DNA from: Candidatus Aminicenantota bacterium
Lineage (GTDB): Bacteria > Acidobacteriota > Aminicenantia > UBA2199
NCBI GenBank assembly: GCA_020355945.1
Contig: CP070627.1
Location: 8,359,220 to 8,371,460, forward strand
Length of the DNA: 12,241 nt
Direction: 5' to 3'
This document shows, one piece after another, positions 1-5,041 of the stretch; positions within the stretch are counted from its first letter, which is position 1; each line of letters opens with the position of its first letter. The notes beneath the pieces were generated by a model that worked only from the letters and a program-made list of their open reading frames with translations, was not told the origin of the DNA and did not search any database. The position numbers and the translations under genes are program-made.

Positions 1-29
1 AAGAAGAGGGACGGTGCCTAATTTTATAA

Positions 30-65
30 TTTTTTTGGCCAAAAAAAGGGTGAATGGGTGAATGG
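30..65. repeat. Perfect 18-base palindrome followed by an 8-base tandem repeat
   Basis: TTTTTTTGGCCAAAAAAA at 30-47 is a perfect inverted repeat. It is followed at once by two tandem copies of GGGTGAAT (48-63). Both lie in the non-coding stretch before the oxidase operon, upstream of the predicted promoter. The palindrome could be the end of an upstream transcription unit or a protein-binding site. Nothing in the window decides between these. No gene is seen in 1-197. Confidence 0.4.
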
Positions 66-122
66 TTACCTAATTGTTTTTTAAAATGAGAATTGCTGAT
101 TAGAGATTAGATAAAAACAATA

Positions 123-151
123 TTGATATTCTTTCCCATTTGTTTTACAAT
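123..151 (+). promoter_or_regulatory. Candidate sigma70-type promoter of the oxidase operon
   Basis: TTGATA (123-128) and TACAAT (146-151) each match the -35 and -10 consensus at five of six positions and are separated by exactly 17 bases. Transcription would start near 158, leaving a leader of about 40 bases before the start codon at 198. It is the best match seen in the AT-rich leader. AT-rich sequence yields chance matches, so this is a prediction only. Confidence 0.45.
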
Positions 152-181
152 TAAGTTTAACATGATAACGTTTTTATATGC

Positions 182-186
182 GGAGG
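182..186 (+). promoter_or_regulatory. Ribosome binding site of the CydA-cytochrome c gene
   Basis: GGAGG lies 11 bases before the ATG at 198, a slightly long but workable spacing. It supports 198 as the start; no other in-frame ATG lies closer to it. A second AGG at 193-195 is too near the start codon to serve. Confidence 0.6.
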
Positions 187-197
187 TTTTTTAGGTA

Positions 198-1670
198 ATG
201 GATTTTCCGATATTTCACCTGGATTTCATGGGCAACCGCCTGTTGATCGCTGTCATTGCAATATTGCATGTGCTTATTAACCACGCCCTGGCAGTGGGTT
301 TCATCCCGGTGGTCACACTCCTGGAATACCGGGGTTTCAGGGAAAGAAAATCCAACCCGCAAAGCGCGATGCATTGGGATGAACTGGCCAGGAAAATGAT
401 GTTCGTGGGCTTTGTAATTACTACATCTATTGGTGCATTGACCGGAGTGGGCATCTGGTTCTCCGCCTCTTTGGTAAACCCGGACGCCATCGGCAGCCTG
501 ATCCGCGTGTTCTACAGCGCATGGTTCAGCGAATGGATCATTTTTATGCTGGAAATTGTATTTATTATGGTTTTCTTCCTGGGTTGGAAAAAAGCCAATG
601 AATCCGCAGGAACGAAGAAACGCCATATTCTTTTTGGAGCAGGCTTGAGTGTGTTTTCCTGGCTTACCATGGTGATTATTGTTGCTATTTTAAGCTTTAT
701 GATGGACCCGGGCAACTGGTTGTCTAACCGCAGTTTTTTCAGTGGAGTTGCTAACCCCCTCTATATCCCCCAACTCTATTTCAGGACACCCCTGGCCATG
801 ATGATGGGCGGCGCCTTTGCCCTGTTTTTGACTATGATTTTCCTGAAAAAAGGAAATCCCGTCCGTGAGAAAGCCACCTCTTTTATTTCTCTCTGGGTCC
901 TGGTCTGGACACCGGTGATGGCCGTGGGTGCGTTATTATATCGTACAGCCATTCCTGCTGCCATGATGGGCAACCTGCCTACGGCAATAGGCACCATGGC
1001 TTTTAGCCAATGGTATGATTCCCTTTTGGTGATTATCCTGGCGGCAGTGCTTGTTTCTGTTTTAATTGCTTTATGGGGGTTCTTGAAACCCGGACGATTG
1101 CCGCGTGCTGCCCTGGTGATTCCCATTATTGTAATGTGTATTTTCCTGGGGACCTTTGAACGGGTCCGGGAATTTGTCCGCAAACCCTTTGTAATCGGCG
1201 AATACATGTATGCTAACGGCCTGAGAGTGGAAGATTACCCACTTTACAAGAAAAACGGTATCCTTGCTTATGCCACGTATGTAAGTACACCCCGGGTGAC
1301 GGAGGAGAATAAATTGGAGGCGGGGAAAAATGTGTTTATGATTGCTTGCAGTCGCTGTCATACAGTGACAGGGATCAATTCGGTGGTGAGAAAGTTCCGT
1401 CAGCGAATCCCACCGGGCGTACCGGGCGAACCAGGGAAACGGTTAAGTGAAGAAGCCATAAAAAACTATATCTCCAAAATGCACCGGGTGTGGTATTACA
1501 TGCCGCCGTTCCCGGGAAACGAGGCGGAACTGGATGCGCTGGTGGCATTTATCCTGCGGATGGATAAAAACCCCAGGTATATCCCTGGCGCCCAAAACCA
1601 GGGGGTAACCATTTCCCCGGCCCATTCCCGGGAACCCGATTTGAAAAATACCGACAACAAAGGAAGTTAA
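198..1670 (+). CDS. Cytochrome bd-type oxidase subunit I (CydA family) with C-terminal cytochrome c domain
   Basis: Probable oxygen-reducing catalytic subunit in the cytoplasmic membrane. About eight hydrophobic segments (roughly residues 15-41, 68-92, 107-129, 143-167, 193-216, 228-250, 273-295, 302-320) precede a single heme-c domain. That domain has CSRCH at 384-388 and a likely axial Met435 in MPPF. Eight segments and a periplasmic N-terminus would place the heme c in the periplasm. By eye against E. coli CydA, H24 matches H19, E112/E119 match E99/E107, and the segment REFVRKPF (324-331) matches the conserved GRQPW region, with E325 and R328 at the E445 and R448 positions. The b558 ligand H186 appears replaced by R196. 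The loop between segments 6 and 7 is only about 20 residues, so the quinol-binding Q-loop is missing. The start is supported by GGAGG upstream. The next gene begins 2 bases after the stop. Family assignment is strong; the electron donor is inferred. Confidence 0.85.
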   Translation: MDFPIFHLDFMGNRLLIAVIAILHVLINHALAVGFIPVVTLLEYRGFRERKSNPQSAMHWDELARKMMFVGFVITTSIGALTGVGIWFSASLVNPDAIGSLIRVFYSAWFSEWIIFMLEIVFIMVFFLGWKKANESAGTKKRHILFGAGLSVFSWLTMVIIVAILSFMMDPGNWLSNRSFFSGVANPLYIPQLYFRTPLAMMMGGAFALFLTMIFLKKGNPVREKATSFISLWVLVWTPVMAVGALLYRTAIPAAMMGNLPTAIGTMAFSQWYDSLLVIILAAVLVSVLIALWGFLKPGRLPRAALVIPIIVMCIFLGTFERVREFVRKPFVIGEYMYANGLRVEDYPLYKKNGILAYATYVSTPRVTEENKLEAGKNVFMIACSRCHTVTGINSVVRKFRQRIPPGVPGEPGKRLSEEAIKNYISKMHRVWYYMPPFPGNEAELDALVAFILRMDKNPRYIPGAQNQGVTISPAHSREPDLKNTDNKGS

Positions 1671-1672
1671 CC

Positions 1673-2779
1673 ATGCAATATCCGGGATCAATCATGTTAT
1701 TTCCATTTTCGTTGTTATTGCCTGGAGTTCCGCCAATTCCGCTGCCTAAAGATATCCCCCTGCCTTTACCCCTGCCGGAAGGCCTGCTGGTATTCCTGCT
1801 GGTGGTTTCGTTCCTGCTGCACATTTTGTTTGTCAATTTGATGTTGGGGGGTTCGATTTTGACCTTATGGGCAGAAATCAAAGGCGCTAAAAATCCAAAA
1901 GCCAGGGAATATGATGTGTTGGCTAAGGAAATTGCCAATACTATTACAGTGAATAAGAGCCTGGCCGTGGTGATTGGTGTGGCGCCGCTGCTTTCCATTA
2001 ATACGCTGTATACTGTGTTTTTCTACTCGGCCAATGCTTTAACCGGCACGCTGTGGATTTCCATTGTCCCGTTGGTGACCACAGCGTTTTTATTGCTTTA
2101 CTTTCATAAATATTCCTGGGAAAGGTATAAAGATAAGAAACGCTTTCACATCCGGATCAATGGGGTTGTGGTTTTGCTTTTACTGTTTGTTCCTTTGATA
2201 TTTTTGACCAATATTAATTTGATGTTGTTCCCGGAGAAGTGGGGGAGTGTGAAGGGGTTCTTTTCTGCCATGCTGCTGGCTAATGTTATCCCGCGGTACC
2301 TTCATTTTTTGTGTGCCTCCCTGGCGGTGACCGGGTTATTTTTATTCTGGTACATGAAACGGAAAAGGTATCCTTTTGAGGCCAAATTCAAGGATTTTTC
2401 CAGGACCCGGGTGCTGAAAAAATGGTATACGCTTGCCCTGGGTGCTTCCTGCTTACAATTGGGATTGGGCCCGTTGAACCTGTTTACCTTGCCCTGGCAT
2501 GCAGTGAATTGGGGACTGGTGATTATCATTTTGGTGGGGGTGGCTTTTGCGCTTTTGGCCATGTTTTTGATGTGGAAGGAATTGAAGGGTCCGGAAGAAA
2601 AATTGGGAAAATGGTTTTACCCGGTTGCGATTGCCTTGACCATTACGGTATTGTTTATGGGAACGGGTCGTCATGTGTATCGGGCAGTTGCTTTGGCCCC
2701 GCATCAAGAGAAAATAGAGCAGCCCCGTGACATGGGGGACCTAAAAGGCCCTGCCGGCTTAATAAAAAATGGCCGCTAA
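1673..2779 (+). CDS. Second CydA-like membrane subunit (CydA'-type partner)
   Basis: Integral membrane protein of 368 residues with about eight hydrophobic segments and a proline-rich N-terminus (residues 17-35). It resembles subunit I and E. coli CydA rather than CydB. HILFVNLMLGG (50-60) matches the E. coli H19 segment. PRYLHFLCASLAVTG (207-221) matches the H186 segment, putting H211 at the b558 ligand position that gene 1 has lost. FMGTGRHVYR (328-337) parallels FLGTFERVRE in gene 1. The two active-site glutamates are absent (S130 and A138 fall there), as is the E445 equivalent, so this subunit probably does not reduce oxygen itself. It may hold a low-spin heme or act as structural partner. 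AGGAAG at 1661-1666, six bases before the ATG, fixes the start over the internal Met8. The 2-base gap to gene 1 indicates translational coupling. A distant membrane protein of another family is possible but less likely. Confidence 0.7.
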   Translation: MQYPGSIMLFPFSLLLPGVPPIPLPKDIPLPLPLPEGLLVFLLVVSFLLHILFVNLMLGGSILTLWAEIKGAKNPKAREYDVLAKEIANTITVNKSLAVVIGVAPLLSINTLYTVFFYSANALTGTLWISIVPLVTTAFLLLYFHKYSWERYKDKKRFHIRINGVVVLLLLFVPLIFLTNINLMLFPEKWGSVKGFFSAMLLANVIPRYLHFLCASLAVTGLFLFWYMKRKRYPFEAKFKDFSRTRVLKKWYTLALGASCLQLGLGPLNLFTLPWHAVNWGLVIIILVGVAFALLAMFLMWKELKGPEEKLGKWFYPVAIALTITVLFMGTGRHVYRAVALAPHQEKIEQPRDMGDLKGPAGLIKNGR

Positions 2780-3311
2780 AAAGCAAAAAAAGCAAAACCG
2801 GGAACAATCACCGGGTCCCGGGACAGACAAAAAAGGATTCCGGGTATTAACGGATGAATATGACCTTTACCACCTGTTTGGAGTGGAAAAGAAAACCAGG
2901 GAAGAGGATTTTGCCCGGATACTCGAAGAATCCCTGGAGGACAGGCGACAGCAGATCCTGTTACAGGAAAAAAAGGTTTCTCCTGATGGGCAGGTGCCTT
3001 TAACCTTGAAAGAACGTATTAAAACTTATCCTGGTCCGCAAGAGGAGTTGGATTTGCACGGTGATACGGGTGCAAAAGCAGGAGAAAAGACCGAATTTTT
3101 TGTACGAAACGCCCGGCAAAAGGGGATTCGTACGGTGAGAATTATCGTGGGCAAAGGACATCATTCCCAGGGAAAAGCCGTACTGCCGGATGTGGTAGAG
3201 AAAAAAATTATCCAGTTAAAACGGAAAAAATGGGTGTTGGATTTTGACTGGGAGAAGAAAGATAAACGCAAAAGCGGTGCCCTGGTTGTCTATTTGAACC
3301 CCCCGGGATAA
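2769..3311 (+). CDS. Smr (small MutS-related) domain protein
   Basis: Soluble basic protein of 180 residues with a C-terminal Smr domain at about residues 92-176. The family signature LDLHG (94-98) is followed by VGKGHHSQG (127-135), AVLPDVV (137-143) and the terminal strand GALVVYL (170-176). Smr domains are found as the C-terminus of MutS2 and as stand-alone proteins, with nicking endonuclease or RNA-cleaving activity in characterised members. The N-terminal 90 residues are charged and lysine-rich without a recognised fold, so this is the stand-alone type and not MutS2. The start lies 11 bases inside gene 2 and has no clear Shine-Dalgarno sequence, so translation probably depends on ribosomes finishing gene 2. 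A link to oxidase function is not evident; co-transcription may be incidental. Confidence 0.8.
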   Translation: MAAKKQKKQNREQSPGPGTDKKGFRVLTDEYDLYHLFGVEKKTREEDFARILEESLEDRRQQILLQEKKVSPDGQVPLTLKERIKTYPGPQEELDLHGDTGAKAGEKTEFFVRNARQKGIRTVRIIVGKGHHSQGKAVLPDVVEKKIIQLKRKKWVLDFDWEKKDKRKSGALVVYLNPPG

Positions 3312-3314
3312 TCG

Positions 3315-4859
3315 TTAATGGTCAGGGTACTCCAGGATGTCGCGGGTTAACCGCATCATGGTAATACCATCGCCGCGGTCCAGCCGGGTGGTATTCTCAT
3401 ACAGTTTTGCTATCAACAGGGCATTTAATCGTATATTTTCTTTTTTGGAACATAAATCACTATATTGTTGAAATATACTGCTGCGTACCTTTAAGTGAAC
3501 CCGCAGGATGATGTCGGTTTTATCGGTATAGACATGGGCCTGGTTTTTAAAAAATTCGATTATCTTTTTTTGGTCTTTTAAAGAAAGGTTATCCTGGAGT
3601 TTTCCCAGGGTTCCATCGGGATGGGCGGCATCGATATGGGTGAGAAAATAGTGCATATTATTGCCCCGTCCAGGCACGGTGGATTTGATATACAATTCAT
3701 GGATAAGGACTGCTTTAAATAAATTGAATCCACTCTCACTTCCCGGTAATTTTACCGTTTTTCCCTGGGAAGCAGCTTCGCGGGTATCGTCATTCAAATT
3801 CTCCAGGTCGCCGTGATAGGCCTGGATGAGTATCTCCCGGTTAGCGGGTGCCAATACGGTTTCTTTAAAATAGTCCGCTTTAATATGATAGGTTTCCAGG
3901 GCTGTGTTAACGGTTTTTACGACATTGGTGACAATTTCTTCCACGGGCAATTCATTTTTAGCTGTCACTTCTGCCCGGGTTCCAGTCTCGGCAGCGGGTG
4001 CGGATTTTTCCTGCTCTCCTTCTTCCAGGTAGGAAATCTTCATTTTTTGGAGGACTTTGAAATTGGAGTCCAGGAGGTAAAGATATTTACCGATAGTGAT
4101 GCGACTGCCATAACCGTAACCGAATTCTGATTCGCACAGGGTTCTTAAATGAGGGGGTAGGATATCTCCTCTTTTCAATTCGATTTCTATTTCCATATCC
4201 ATATCCGTTTCCATTTCAGTTTCCATATCCATATCTGTTTCCGGTTCCGGTTCCGTATCAGAGTTTGTAATCGGGTCTGTCAGGGTAATGATTTCATCGG
4301 AAGTATCATAGTCTGCTAAATAGTCTTCCAATTCATACTTATGGGCTGAATCCGCGGTTTTGATCTCTACCCGGTACTTCTTGTCCAGCATGTAGAAGAT
4401 TTTATTGTAACGGAGGTTGTACCCACCATAATCATTTTTCTTACACATGGCCCTGAGATGTTTTGGAATTTTTTCGCCTTCATTGAATTCTTTTCTTTCA
4501 TCTCTTTCTTCCGGTTTTTTGTCCGGAGCATTCGCTTTCAACCCCCAGATCACCGCCGGTTCTATTTCTGTGTCCGCTTCTTCCTGTATGGCCTGGTGTT
4601 TATCCGTGGGCATAACCGGGAAGGAATAGGATTTTTTCGGTCGAAACCGGGTGTAATCCTCTACAAGGATTAAGTCTTCTCCCTTCATTTTGGCTCTCTC
4701 GATTTTATAATAAACCCGGTCGCCATCGGTCACTCGAAACAACACATCTTTCATGCCGCGAACTTCAACAAATATTTCTTCATCTTCATCTTTGAAGCGT
4801 CTTAAAATTTCTTCCGCCGGGATAACCGTTCCAATTGTATATTTCATTATCTGGCTCAT
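3315..4859 (-). CDS. Uncharacterised protein with duplicated module and acidic repeat linker
   Basis: I do not recognise this 514-residue protein. It has no signal peptide or membrane segment and is probably cytoplasmic. Residues 1-80 form a charged N-terminal region. A module of about 45 residues occurs twice, near 128-167 and 230-272. Both copies share a G-(E/D)-x-(I/L)-P-x-HLR-x-(M/L)-C core, then a glycine/tyrosine stretch and a K-(I/Y)-(F/L)-Y-(M/L)-LD strand. Between the copies lies an acidic, methionine-rich linker (about 201-228) encoded by hexanucleotide repeats. The C-terminal part (about 300-514) looks globular and largely helical, including LFKAVLIHELYIKS (380-393) and a final helical segment with LNALLIAKLYE (478-488). 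AGGTGA (4863-4868) sits 3 bases before the chosen ATG, rather close; Met5 is an alternative start. Its stop is 3 bases from that of the convergent Smr gene. Confidence 0.7.
   Translation of the reverse strand: MSQIMKYTIGTVIPAEEILRRFKDEDEEIFVEVRGMKDVLFRVTDGDRVYYKIERAKMKGEDLILVEDYTRFRPKKSYSFPVMPTDKHQAIQEEADTEIEPAVIWGLKANAPDKKPEERDERKEFNEGEKIPKHLRAMCKKNDYGGYNLRYNKIFYMLDKKYRVEIKTADSAHKYELEDYLADYDTSDEIITLTDPITNSDTEPEPETDMDMETEMETDMDMEIEIELKRGDILPPHLRTLCESEFGYGYGSRITIGKYLYLLDSNFKVLQKMKISYLEEGEQEKSAPAAETGTRAEVTAKNELPVEEIVTNVVKTVNTALETYHIKADYFKETVLAPANREILIQAYHGDLENLNDDTREAASQGKTVKLPGSESGFNLFKAVLIHELYIKSTVPGRGNNMHYFLTHIDAAHPDGTLGKLQDNLSLKDQKKIIEFFKNQAHVYTDKTDIILRVHLKVRSSIFQQYSDLCSKKENIRLNALLIAKLYENTTRLDRGDGITMMRLTRDILEYPDH
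4184..4261. repeat. Degenerate hexanucleotide repeat inside gene 4
   Basis: Thirteen consecutive 6-base units of the type TNTCCN (for example TTTCCA, TATCCA, TATCCG, GTTCCG on the plus strand) fill 78 bases without interruption. Read on the minus strand they encode alternating acidic and Met, Thr, Pro or Ile residues. Because the unit is 6 bases, gain or loss of copies would keep the reading frame and only lengthen or shorten the linker between the two duplicated modules. Confidence 0.75.
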
Positions 4860-4862
4860 GAT

Positions 4863-4868
4863 TCACCT
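4863..4868 (-). promoter_or_regulatory. Ribosome binding site of gene 4
   Basis: On the minus strand AGGTGA stands 3 bases before the ATG at 4859. The short spacing is unusual. The second in-frame ATG (Met5, at 4845-4847) lies too far downstream to be a better partner, so 4859 is preferred with some doubt. Confidence 0.4.
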
Positions 4869-4899
4869 ATTTGCGCAACCAATTTTTTTGTTTAGTATT

Positions 4900-4928
4900 A
4901 TTTTATAAAATATAAGAGAAGAGTTCAA
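4900..4928 (-). promoter_or_regulatory. Candidate promoter of gene 4
   Basis: On the minus strand TTGAAC (4923-4928) and TAAAAT (4900-4905) are separated by 17 bases. The -10 box matches consensus at five of six positions and the -35 box at four of six. Initiation would fall near 4893, about 34 bases before the start codon. It suggests that gene 4 is transcribed separately from gene 5, although read-through from gene 5 is not excluded. Confidence 0.4.
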
Positions 4929-5041
4929 GGGGTAATGGCGACAAAATCCAGGGCCAACTTTTCAGGAATGGCGAAACTTGTTGCCTGCTGCGGGTTGCGA
5001 GCAACGGGTTAAGAAATTTTTAAATCAAAATTTTTCGCTCA
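4929..5041. other. Short spacer between genes 5 and 4 with small inverted and direct repeats
   Basis: The spacer holds GTTGC at 4980-4984 and 4994-4998, and GCAAC at 5001-5005, which can form alternative 5-base stems. It also holds two copies of AAATTTTT (5014-5021, 5028-5035) that form an imperfect AT dyad just after the stop codon of gene 5. No stem followed by a run of T on the minus strand was found, so a factor-independent terminator for gene 5 is not supported. Confidence 0.3.

Noticed and set aside
1673..2779. Gene 2 as CydB
   Set aside because: Its HILFVNLMLGG and PRYLHFLCASLAVTG segments align with the CydA H19 and H186 segments, so it is better explained as a CydA paralogue.
4980..5041. 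Factor-independent terminator for gene 5
   Set aside because: The GTTGC/GCAAC stems are short with competing partners, and no T-run follows on the minus strand.
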